Assembly: GCA_946482625.1 (NCBI GenBank)
Contig: CAMLSH010000280.1
Span: forward strand, 1-5,610
Direction of reading: 5' to 3'
Source: an uncultured Opitutaceae bacterium
Lineage (GTDB): Bacteria > Verrucomicrobiota > Verrucomicrobiae > Opitutales > Opitutaceae
DNA: 5,610 nucleotides
The notes beneath the pieces were generated by a model. It searched no databases and was not told where the DNA came from. It saw nothing but the letters and a program-made list of their open reading frames with translations. The position numbers were made by a program, and so were the translations under genes. The first letter of the stretch is position 1; each line of letters opens with the position of its first letter. Positions 1 to 5,610 of the stretch are shown here, piece after piece.

Positions 1-1215
1 GTCGATTACACCAATCTCCTCGAACACGCCCGCGCCCACGTCGAACAAAGCGGCGTAGTGAAATCCCCGCGACGCGACTTCGTCCGCTGGCTCACCATGA
101 AGCAGCTCTTCATGAAGCCGCGCCTGCTGCGTTTCGCCGGACGCTTGCTCTGGCTCTACCAGGCCACCGGCCTGCAGACCGCCGCGCGCGCGCTGCGCCT
201 CACCCGACTTCTCCCCGCCTCGCTCCGCAACGCCGAGCCCTCTGCGCCGACCATCCAGCGTCACTTCTCCGACACGCTCATCGCTGAGATCGAAAAACCG
301 CCCCTGCTCCCCACGGGCCCCGCCGCGTCCTCATCCCTACCCATCCCTCGCTACCGCGTCCTGCTCCTGACCGGCTGCGTACAAGACATCGCGTTCTCCG
401 ACATCAACCGCGCCACCGCCGACGTCCTCCTCGCCAACGACTGCGAGATCGTCACGCCGCGCGCGCAATCCTGCTGCGGCTCGCTCCACGCGCACAACGG
501 CGAGCTCGAACTCGCTCGTACCCTCGCGCGCCGTCAGCTCGATGCCGTCGATCTCTCGCGCTTCGACGCCATCATCTCCAATGCCGGCGGCTGCGGCTCG
601 CACCTGAAACATTACGATCGACTCCTCGCCGCCGAACCCGCGTACGCCGCCCGCGCCGCCGAATGGTCGAAAAAACTCCGCGACATCTCCGAATGGCTCG
701 TCGAAATCGGCTTCCGCGCGCCTATACCCACAGACGAGCGCTCAACGCTCAGCTCCCAACTCTCAAAGTCCAAACAGGCGGACTCTGAACCATTGAGCGT
801 TAAGCGTTCAGCGTTGAGCGTTGAGCGTTCGCCTTCCTTCCCGCCTCTCCCGCCGACGCCGGTGACTTACCACGAGGCCTGCCACCTCTGCCACGGTCAG
901 AAAATTTCCGCTCAACCCCGCACCATCCTCCGCGCCATTCCCGGCATCGAACTTCGCGAATGCGCCGAGTCCTCCTGGTGCTGCGGCAGCGCTGGCATCT
1001 ACTCGATCACCCAACCCGCGACCGCCTCCTGGCTGCGTGAACGAAAACTCAAGCACCTCCACCAAACCCAGGCATCGGTCGTCGCCGTCGCCAATCCCGG
1101 CTGCACACTCCACCTCCAAGCCGGCGAAGCGCATTCGCCTCACCCGCTCGAATTCGTGCATCCCATCGTGCTGCTCGCGCGCGCCTACTCCGCCGAACGC
1201 CGAAGCCCTCGCTAG
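1..1215 (+). CDS. glcF: Glycolate oxidase iron-sulfur subunit GlcF, 5'-truncated by window edge
   Basis: GlcF is the Fe-S electron-transfer subunit of the membrane-associated GlcDEF glycolate dehydrogenase, which oxidises glycolate to glyoxylate. The frame is open from base 1. The first residues (VDYTNLLEHAR) match the segment just after the last ferredoxin-type Cys motif, so the two [4Fe-4S] motifs and about 50 residues lie upstream. The GTG at 58 is internal and not the start. Two CCG (DUF224-type) domains are visible. The first has GCVQ (near 373), SCCG (469-480) and AGGCG (near 586-600). The second has HEACHLCHGQ (near 871-900), WCCGSAGIYS (near 979-1008) and NPGC (near 1093-1104). IYSITQP is typical of GlcF. 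The linker between the domains is about 46 residues, where roughly 10-15 is usual as I recall the family. The excess corresponds to a palindromic heptamer-repeat element listed separately. LutA/heterodisulfide-reductase-like proteins share the CCG domain, but the overall pattern fits GlcF best. It ends at TAG 1213-1215. Confidence 0.9.
   Translation, partial: VDYTNLLEHARAHVEQSGVVKSPRRDFVRWLTMKQLFMKPRLLRFAGRLLWLYQATGLQTAARALRLTRLLPASLRNAEPSAPTIQRHFSDTLIAEIEKPPLLPTGPAASSSLPIPRYRVLLLTGCVQDIAFSDINRATADVLLANDCEIVTPRAQSCCGSLHAHNGELELARTLARRQLDAVDLSRFDAIISNAGGCGSHLKHYDRLLAAEPAYAARAAEWSKKLRDISEWLVEIGFRAPIPTDERSTLSSQLSKSKQADSEPLSVKRSALSVERSPSFPPLPPTPVTYHEACHLCHGQKISAQPRTILRAIPGIELRECAESSWCCGSAGIYSITQPATASWLRERKLKHLHQTQASVVAVANPGCTLHLQAGEAHSPHPLEFVHPIVLLARAYSAERRSPR
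735..834 (+). repeat. Palindromic heptamer-repeat element inserted in frame within glcF
   Basis: The left arm is a 7-nt-period tract of five units resembling CNCTCAA (739-773; the fifth unit is weak). The right arm has five units of TTNAGCG (793-827) plus a degenerate sixth (828-834). The arms are inverted copies. Bases 735-753 pair with 813-831 over 19 positions, of which 17 are Watson-Crick and two are G-U in the mRNA. An inner stem pairs 763-771 with 780-788 (8 of 9 pairs) around an 8-nt loop. Three heptamers make 21 nt, so the right arm encodes a 7-residue protein repeat, LSVKRSA/LSVERSP. The element lies in the hydrophilic linker between the two CCG domains, leaving both cysteine clusters intact. 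It looks like an intergenic-type palindromic repeat captured by a coding sequence; its mobility is not shown. Confidence 0.7.
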
Positions 1216-1325
1216 CGAAAACCATCTCCACTGCGAATCGTGCGTACACCACGACGCGGCCTGAGCATCTCCGAGCCCTTCACCGACCGGTTGCCACACC
1301 ACTTTGCCTGTATTCACTCTCCGCT

Positions 1326-2369
1326 ATGCGCCCGCTCCCACCTCTCCGCCCGTTCGTCTTTCTTCCACTAACCCTTCTCGCGTTCGCCGTCCTCGCCCTC
1401 TCCGCCTGCGGCAAAAAACAAACGCCTGCCGCCTCGTCCGACGCCGACAACCCGCCATCCGCCTCCGCTCCGATCAAAGTCACCGTCCAGCTCGACTGGG
1501 TCGCCGAGCCCGAACACGGTGGTTTCTACCAAGCCCTCGCCCGCGACTTCTTCAAAGACGAAGGCCTCGACGTCACGCTGATCCCCGGCGGACCCAATGC
1601 CTTCGCCACGCAAAAAGTTGCCAGCGGCCAGGCCCAGTTCGCGCAGGCCGACAGCACCAACACGATCCTCGCCATCGCCCAAGGCATCCCGGTCATCAAC
1701 TTCGCCGCCGTTTTCCAAAACGATCCCTCCGTCCTCATGCTGCACGCCGACAGCCCCGTCACGCGCTTCGAGGACCTCGACGGCAAATCCGTCATGGCCC
1801 GCCCCGAATGGGCCTTCATCCCGTATGTGAAGAAAAAATACGGCATCGAGTTCGGCCTCATCCCGCAAAACTTCTCCCTCGCCAATTTCATCGCCGACAA
1901 AAATTTCATCCAGCAAGCCTTCTACATCGCCGAGCCCTTCCACGTCGCCCGCGAGAGTAAGGGCACCGTCAAAACCAAGTTTCTCAAACCGTGGGACGCC
2001 GGCTTCGACGCCTACGTCGTTGTCATCGCCAACAAACCCTGGCTCGAAAAAAATCCCGACGCCGCCCGTGGCTTCTACCGCGCCTACGTCCGCGGCTGGA
2101 AGGACTACCTCGAAGGCGATCCGACTCCCGCTCACGACCTCATGAAGAAAGCCAACAGCGCCGCGACCGACGACTTCCTCGCCTTCTCCCGCCAGATGAT
2201 CATCGACGAAAAACTCGTCACCGGCCGCGACTCGACCGACGCCTCCCAAATCGGCCGCCTCAGCCCCGAGCGTTTCCAAACCCAGCTCACCCAACTCCGC
2301 GACCTCGCCATCCTCAAAAAAGACCTGACCGTCGCCGACGTCCTCGCGACCGCCCCCCAAGAGAAATAA
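1326..2369 (+). CDS. NMT1/THI5-like ABC transporter substrate-binding lipoprotein (ThiY-type)
   Basis: This is a 347-residue predicted periplasmic solute-binding protein anchored to the membrane by lipid. The N-terminus is a signal peptide with a hydrophobic core at residues 10-24 and lipobox LSAC at 25-28, with Cys28 as the lipidated residue. A low-complexity Ala/Ser/Pro linker runs to about 48. The NMT1/THI5-like (SBP_bac) fold then starts with KVTVQLDWVAEPEHGGFYQA (51-70). Further matches are EGLDVTLIPGG (79-89), the GQAQFAQADS segment (101-110) and a C-terminal lobe with AYVVVIANKPW and ARGFYRAYVRG. Relatives bind thiamine-precursor pyrimidines (ThiY, THI5) or other small organics such as riboflavin or sulfonates, so the ligand cannot be fixed from sequence. 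The ATG at 1326 is chosen because it gives the complete lipoprotein signal. It lies 110 bp after glcF and 14 bp before the next lipoprotein gene, with which it is probably co-transcribed. No permease or ATPase gene is in the window. Confidence 0.85.
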   Translation: MRPLPPLRPFVFLPLTLLAFAVLALSACGKKQTPAASSDADNPPSASAPIKVTVQLDWVAEPEHGGFYQALARDFFKDEGLDVTLIPGGPNAFATQKVASGQAQFAQADSTNTILAIAQGIPVINFAAVFQNDPSVLMLHADSPVTRFEDLDGKSVMARPEWAFIPYVKKKYGIEFGLIPQNFSLANFIADKNFIQQAFYIAEPFHVARESKGTVKTKFLKPWDAGFDAYVVVIANKPWLEKNPDAARGFYRAYVRGWKDYLEGDPTPAHDLMKKANSAATDDFLAFSRQMIIDEKLVTGRDSTDASQIGRLSPERFQTQLTQLRDLAILKKDLTVADVLATAPQEK

Positions 2370-2383
2370 ACGCGTCTTTCCCC

Positions 2384-2995
2384 ATGAACTACGGTTTCCT
2401 ATCAACCGCCGTTTGCGTAGCCGCCGCATTAATCAGTGGCTGCGCAAATCCAATCAACGCACATACCGCCCAGCGATACTACGAGTCCGGAGTTCAGGCT
2501 GAACGCGCCAACGATTTCGCAATCGCTCGCCGCAATTTTTCACGCGCTTACGGAAATGCTCAAATCGGCAATCTAGGCCCCGCTGCCGAAGCTTCCTATC
2601 TTTATGAGTATGCCCGGGTCACTGGATATGCAGGAGAGTACGAAGAGTCCGCCAAAGCGTTCACCGATGTTCTCGCGCTTATCGATAAAGCGAAAGGCGA
2701 AGCTGATAAGCTACGTCCACCAGCCCTCGCGGAATATGCACGTCTTCTGCACGACACCGGCCAGCATCAGAAAGCTGTCCCGATTTACGACAAAGCAACG
2801 GTAGCACTTGAAGCTGTGGGCATCGAATCCATCGACCCTCTGGGTTACGCAGCACTTCTGGACGAGTATGCCAAATCCCTGACCGTGGCAGGATTTCCCG
2901 AACGCTCCTCCGTCATCTCGGCGAAATCGTCATCGCTAAAAACTGCGCACAAAAACGCACCGCCTCCGTTCGTAGCCAAACGCTACAAAGCCTGA
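2384..2995 (+). CDS. TPR-like repeat lipoprotein, function unknown
   Basis: This encodes a 203-residue predicted lipoprotein. The signal peptide (residues 1-19) ends in lipobox LISGC, with Cys20 as the lipid site. The mature part is helical with TPR-like helix pairs at roughly 27-60 (QRYYESGVQAERANDFAIARRNF), 69-105 (YLYEYARVTGYAGEYEESAKAF), 113-146 (ALAEYARLLHDTGQHQKAVPIY) and a divergent one at 155-188. Such proteins usually act as protein-binding scaffolds at the membrane; no partner can be inferred. The frame stays open upstream into the preceding gene, but the ATG at 2384 is the right start because it gives the lipoprotein signal and avoids overlap. It sits 14 bp after the binding-protein stop. 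By eye its GC content and its bias to G/C-ending codons are clearly lower than in the genes on either side, suggesting a different origin or weaker selection. A stem-loop overlaps its stop codon. Confidence 0.75.
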   Translation: MNYGFLSTAVCVAAALISGCANPINAHTAQRYYESGVQAERANDFAIARRNFSRAYGNAQIGNLGPAAEASYLYEYARVTGYAGEYEESAKAFTDVLALIDKAKGEADKLRPPALAEYARLLHDTGQHQKAVPIYDKATVALEAVGIESIDPLGYAALLDEYAKSLTVAGFPERSSVISAKSSSLKTAHKNAPPPFVAKRYKA

Positions 2996-3014
2996 CGGCA
3001 CGCGTCGCCGTCAG
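2992..3014 (+). terminator. Stem-loop over the stop codon of the TPR lipoprotein gene
   Basis: A perfect 8-bp stem, CTGACGGC (2992-2999) with GCCGTCAG (3007-3014), encloses a 7-nt loop. The TGA stop (2993-2995) is in the left arm. The downstream sequence (AGATAAAATCC) has no T-run, so this is not a canonical intrinsic terminator. It could be a weak terminator, an mRNA 3'-end stabiliser or a processing site separating the lipoprotein pair from the amidohydrolase gene. Confidence 0.45.
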
Positions 3015-3053
3015 AGATAAAATCCGCCCTCCCCGGCCCGCCCCCTGCTTCCC

Positions 3054-3088
3054 TTCGGCATTCGACCTTCAACCTTCGGATTTCCTCC
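3054..3088 (+). repeat. Degenerate heptamer tandem repeat abutting the amidohydrolase start codon
   Basis: There are five consecutive 7-nt units, each starting with TTC: TTCGGCA, TTCGACC, TTCAACC, TTCGGAT and TTCCTCC. They end 2 nt before the ATG at 3091. The tract occupies the place where a Shine-Dalgarno sequence would be and is almost purine-free on this strand in its last unit. It has the same 7-nt period as the element in glcF but a different consensus (TTCRRCC-like rather than TTNAGCG). Confidence 0.55.
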
Positions 3089-3090
3089 AA

Positions 3091-4314
3091 ATGCCCGAAC
3101 TCCGCGACTGCATCGTCCTCCACGGCCCCGACCTCGTGCCGCACCGCGCGCGCCGCTTCGCCTGGGTCCAGGACACCATCACCGCCATCGAGCTCGACGC
3201 CCCTGTCACGCACCTCGACGCCGGCGCCATCGTCGTCATCCCCGGCCTCTACAACAGCCACACCCACATGGGCGACAGCGCCCTCCCCGACGGCGCCACC
3301 GGCCTCACCCTCGAACAAGCCTTCTTCCGCCCCGACGGCTATAAATACCGCGAGCTCGCGAAACTCTCCGAGGAAACCCACCTCCCGCACCTCACCGCCC
3401 ATCTTGGATACATGGCCCGCTGCGGCGTCGTCTGCCACCTCGACTTCCGCGAACAAGGCCTCCACGGCGCCCGCCTCCTCCGCAAAGCCTCCGAGCAAAC
3501 CGGCGTCCAATCCATCATCCTCAGCCAGTTCAACGAATCGCCCATCCCCGAAGACCAGCTCCGCGCCAACCTATCCCCGCTCCCCGAATCCGCCCGCCTC
3601 GAACTCGAGCAAATCCTCACCGTCGCCGACGGCTTCTCCGAAAGCACGATGAACGATCTCACGGACAACGCCTGGCGCGAAATCCGCGACATCACCTCTG
3701 CCCGCCGGAAACTCCGCGCCATCCACTGCCTCGAAAACCCCGGCTACCGCGACCTCTCCGTCGCGACCACCGGACGCGGCGACCTCATCCGCGCGCTTGA
3801 GATCTACGACCCACACCTCGTCGTCCACATGACAGCCGCCAACGCCGACGAAATCGCCCTCCTCGCCCGCTCCGGCAAAACCGCCGTCCTTAACCCCCGC
3901 GCCAACGCCGCCCTCGGCCTCTCGCTCCCGCCCGTCGCCGCCCTCCTCCACGCCGGAGTCAATCTCCTCCTCGGCACCGACAACGGCATGCTCAACAGTC
4001 CCTCGATCCTCGCGGAGTTGGATTTTGCATACAAACTCGCCAAGTCTCAATTCGCCGACGCGCTCACGCCCGACCCCACCGCCATCTTGAAAATGGCCAC
4101 GAGCAACATCCGCCCCGCCCTCGGCGGCGACCACTTCGGCCAGCTCGCCCACGGACTCCCCGCGACCTTCGCCGTCCTAGACTTCAACGCCCCGCACCTC
4201 CGCGCCACGCGCCACATCACGGCGAGCATCGTCGGCCGCGTCACCCCCGCCGACATCCTCGCCACCTACCGCACCGGCCGCGAACTCTGGCGCGCGCCGA
4301 GCTTCACCCAGTAG
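3091..4314 (+). CDS. Metal-dependent amidohydrolase/deaminase, cytosine deaminase-ATZ/TRZ type
   Basis: This 407-residue protein of the amidohydrolase superfamily probably deaminates or hydrolyses a nitrogen heterocycle in the cytoplasm; no signal peptide is seen. A short N-terminal beta domain leads into VIPGLYNSHTHMGDS, with metal ligands His57 and His59. Further candidate ligands or catalytic residues are His212 with Glu215 (AIHCLEN), His246 (LVVHMTAAN) and Asp297 (LLGTDNGMLNSPS). The C-terminal part (HGLPATFAVLDFNAPHLR...) closes the beta domain as usual. The segments DGATGLTLEQAFFRPDGYKYREL and GTDNxMLNSP recall an uncharacterised subfamily that I associate with archaeal COG0402 proteins rather than with the known AtzA, SAH/MTA deaminase or guanine deaminase groups. 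The substrate is unknown; the upstream NMT1/THI5-like binding protein makes a pyrimidine-like compound one possibility. The ATG at 3091 matches the expected N-terminus and lacks a ribosome binding site. It lies 95 bp after the TPR lipoprotein gene, with a stem-loop and a heptamer tract between. Confidence 0.85.
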   Translation: MPELRDCIVLHGPDLVPHRARRFAWVQDTITAIELDAPVTHLDAGAIVVIPGLYNSHTHMGDSALPDGATGLTLEQAFFRPDGYKYRELAKLSEETHLPHLTAHLGYMARCGVVCHLDFREQGLHGARLLRKASEQTGVQSIILSQFNESPIPEDQLRANLSPLPESARLELEQILTVADGFSESTMNDLTDNAWREIRDITSARRKLRAIHCLENPGYRDLSVATTGRGDLIRALEIYDPHLVVHMTAANADEIALLARSGKTAVLNPRANAALGLSLPPVAALLHAGVNLLLGTDNGMLNSPSILAELDFAYKLAKSQFADALTPDPTAILKMATSNIRPALGGDHFGQLAHGLPATFAVLDFNAPHLRATRHITASIVGRVTPADILATYRTGRELWRAPSFTQ

Positions 4315-4377
4315 GACTCGCGCTCGCGCGATGCCTTCCGACTCCGCCTCTGAGCTCCCGCAGACCGATGCTCCCTT

Positions 4378-4403
4378 GTAGGGCCGGACCTCTGGTCCGC
4401 GCC
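4378..4403. repeat. REP-like palindrome between convergent genes
   Basis: The sequence begins GTAGGGC and contains an inverted repeat: 4382-4390 (GGCCGGACC) pairs with 4394-4403 around a TCT loop, with one bulged base at 4400. It lies in the 121-bp gap between two converging genes. Elements of the form GTAGGGC-GGACC-loop-GGTCC-GCC are, as I recall, abundant in Opitutaceae genomes. It may also act as a bidirectional terminator, although neither side has a T-run. Confidence 0.6.
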
Positions 4404-4435
4404 ACGTCCCCCTGATTTGTGATCCCGCTAGCTAT

Positions 4436-5371
4436 TCAAAATGGAAACGAATCAACCAACTTCGTGAGGTCCTTGATGATCTTTTGAGTCTCCGCATACG
4501 GCACGCGATTATTGTAGAGGCACGCAGAGAAATCCTTGTCGCTCGTTCTCCCGCTACCGTAGTCGATCATGTAGGTCTCAAACTCGCGGTATACTGCACT
4601 TTCTCGACCACACTTCGTGCGAATCAAATCCAGCGCTTTGGTCAGGAAAAAAGTAAACGGATCGATCTTTTGCGGACTCCACCAAGTATAGTCCGCAACG
4701 ATCCCATCGAAGCTGCACTCACTCGCTTCAGTGTTCTCAAAGCTACACCGCTGAAAGACCACGCCTTCAAAGTAAGACTGCCGAAACGAGACTCCGTCGA
4801 AGCGACAATCCCGAAAGAGTAATTGTCCAATACCGCCTTTGAAATCTCGGTTCACGATTTGGCTGTTTGAAATCAGGTGCGGCCTCAATCCTTCAATGGT
4901 ACTCCGCGAGAACGAACAGCCTTCGAAGAGAGTTTGGTGCGGCTTAAAGTTCACCACGGTCACTTCATCGAACCGACATCTATCGAACGAGTTCACCGGA
5001 GCGATCATTCCACGCAGATTGCAGCGCTCGAAAACGCACTCGGTCCAACGATCTTTCGCGCCCCATAAGTGCCCGTCAGTCTTTAGATCGCTGAACGCGC
5101 ATTGACTAAATCCGCACTCAACAAAGTTGAGACCGACTTCGGCGCGCGACACCGAAAAATTCTCCAACTGAACATCTCGGATGACCTCTAAACGCGCCAG
5201 CTCCACAGCATCCGACCAATCGATCGTCCCAGTCTTCGGAAGGCGCAAAATGCTTCGTGCATCGCCCTGAGCACGCAAAAGTAGATCAACGATAGCCATA
5301 GAGGTAGGTCCCAAAATACCGCCGCATCGAATGGTGATCTCGGCCTGAGGCCAAAGAAATTCTCCAAACAT
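4436..5371 (-). CDS. Pentapeptide-repeat protein with Cys-x-Phe repeats
   Basis: This 311-residue protein has a probable right-handed quadrilateral beta-helix. Residues 83-93 (FVECGFSQCAF), 112-119, 129-134 and 149-154 are short islands with Cys two residues before a central Phe or Leu. The clearest run is 186-223, where Phe recurs every five residues at 191, 196, 201, 206, 211 and 221, often with Cys at the -2 position (189, 209, 219). The N-terminal 70 residues are not repeat-like, and the last 80 (after YTWWSPQ) are probably helical. No signal peptide or membrane segment is evident. Pentapeptide proteins range from gyrase-protecting DNA mimics (Qnr, MfpA) to effectors and scaffolds; nothing here picks one role. 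The start at 5371 is the longest ATG form; Met25 (ATG 5297-5299) is an alternative, and neither has a good ribosome binding site. Base composition is markedly less GC-rich than the flanks, which fits acquisition by transfer. Convergent with the amidohydrolase gene. Confidence 0.75.
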   Translation of the reverse strand: MFGEFLWPQAEITIRCGGILGPTSMAIVDLLLRAQGDARSILRLPKTGTIDWSDAVELARLEVIRDVQLENFSVSRAEVGLNFVECGFSQCAFSDLKTDGHLWGAKDRWTECVFERCNLRGMIAPVNSFDRCRFDEVTVVNFKPHQTLFEGCSFSRSTIEGLRPHLISNSQIVNRDFKGGIGQLLFRDCRFDGVSFRQSYFEGVVFQRCSFENTEASECSFDGIVADYTWWSPQKIDPFTFFLTKALDLIRTKCGRESAVYREFETYMIDYGSGRTSDKDFSACLYNNRVPYAETQKIIKDLTKLVDSFPF

Positions 5372-5477
5372 ATAGATCAGCCGATCATGGCTCCTCGAAG
5401 TGAATCCTGGCGTTAACGCGCCCTGTGTCCCTCAAAAACCCGTTGCGCTTCCGCCCTTCTTGCGCGGCCATCACCTC

Positions 5478-5610
5478 ATGCCGCAACCCACCGCCCGCGA
5501 ACGCTTCTTCCCGCTCCTCCGCACGTCCCTCGCGGAAAGCACCTTCGTGAAGCTAACCCTCGGCAAACACCGCGGCCGCGACACCACGCTCAACAACCTC
5601 TTCATCCGCC
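5478..5610 (+). CDS. Probable SAM-dependent methyltransferase, N-terminal fragment
   Basis: Only the first 44 codons are present; the gene runs off the right edge. The peptide MPQPTARERFFPLLRTSLAESTFVKLTLGKHRGRDTTLNNLFIR is split here as a short helical lead (residues 1-20) and the segment FVKLTLGKHRG...LNNLFIR (21-44). That segment resembles the N-terminus of a class I SAM-dependent methyltransferase family in which FVKLTLxxxxG...LKNxYxRPV precedes the methyltransferase domain. The identification comes from memory of that N-terminal motif, since the catalytic domain is not visible. The frame is open further upstream, but the ATG at 5478 fits the family start. High-GC codon use returns here, in contrast to the adjacent divergent gene 106 bp away. 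Confidence 0.55.
   Translation, partial: MPQPTARERFFPLLRTSLAESTFVKLTLGKHRGRDTTLNNLFIR

Noticed and set aside
58..60. GTG at 58 as the start of the glcF product.
   Set aside because: The frame is open to base 1, and the preceding residues match the conserved segment after the ferredoxin motifs, so the gene begins upstream of the window.
1261..1300. Possible TPP riboswitch (THI-box) upstream of the ThiY-like gene: CTGAG at 1261, CCCTT at 1276 and ACCGACCGGTT nearby.
   Set aside because: The order of the pieces recalls a THI box, but the 5' GGGGTGC-type strand and the 3' GCG-AGGGA strand that pair and form the binding site are absent. A covariance-model search (RF00059) would decide; I expect no significant hit.
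1291..1316. Possible sigma-70 promoter upstream of the binding-protein gene (TTGCCA at 1291, TATTCA at 1311).
   Set aside because: The spacer is only 14 bp and the -10 match is weak, so it is not supported as a promoter.
1304..1960. Plus-strand open frame of 218 codons, rich in Arg and Pro, overlapping the binding-protein gene.
   Set aside because: The Arg/Pro/His-rich product is typical of an out-of-frame reading of high-GC sequence and has no family features.
1368..2429. Long minus-strand open frame of about 350 codons opposite the binding-protein gene.
   Set aside because: Its Gly/Glu/Val/Asp-rich translation with no domain is the usual mirror of a high-GC3 gene; the plus strand carries a clear lipoprotein and NMT1 fold.
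3571..4152. Minus-strand open frame of 193 codons opposite the amidohydrolase gene.
   Set aside because: Gly/Glu/Val-rich shadow of a gene with intact metal-binding motifs on the plus strand.
4484..4822. Plus-strand open frame of 112 codons opposite the pentapeptide gene.
   Set aside because: No domain, signal or ribosome binding site; the minus strand shows strict five-residue periodicity, which identifies the real coding strand.

Overview
This window comes from a high-GC bacterial chromosome whose coding is strongly biased to C- and G-ending codons. Starts lack clear Shine-Dalgarno sequences. The codon style, polypyrimidine-rich spacers, lipoprotein-rich gene content and a 'GTAGGGC...GGACC-TCT-GGTCC...GCGCC' intergenic palindrome suggest Verrucomicrobiota, probably the Opitutaceae. 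That placement is inference from memory of such genomes and has not been tested.

Layout. Four genes run on the plus strand: the 3' part of a glycolate oxidase iron-sulfur subunit (glcF, cut by the left edge); an NMT1/THI5-like ABC-transporter substrate-binding lipoprotein; a small TPR-like lipoprotein 14 bp downstream; and a metal-dependent amidohydrolase of the cytosine deaminase/ATZ-TRZ type. A convergent minus-strand gene follows, encoding a Cys/Phe-type pentapeptide-repeat protein. Divergent from it, the first 44 codons of a probable SAM-dependent methyltransferase run off the right edge.

How the genes may work together. GlcF would act with GlcD/GlcE (outside the window) in glycolate oxidation. 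The binding protein and the amidohydrolase could form a small uptake-and-processing unit for a nitrogen heterocycle such as a pyrimidine, but no permease or ATPase gene is present, so this is only a hypothesis. The TPR lipoprotein and the pentapeptide gene are visibly less GC-rich and less codon-biased than their neighbours.

The most unusual signal is inside glcF. A roughly 97-bp element made of two opposed tracts of 7-nt repeats can fold into a long two-stage hairpin. It lies in frame in the linker between the two CCG (cysteine-rich) domains and adds about 30 residues. A second 7-nt-period tract (5 units) sits directly against the start codon of the amidohydrolase. The window shows no complete new system, no CRISPR array, no RNA gene and no insertion sequence.
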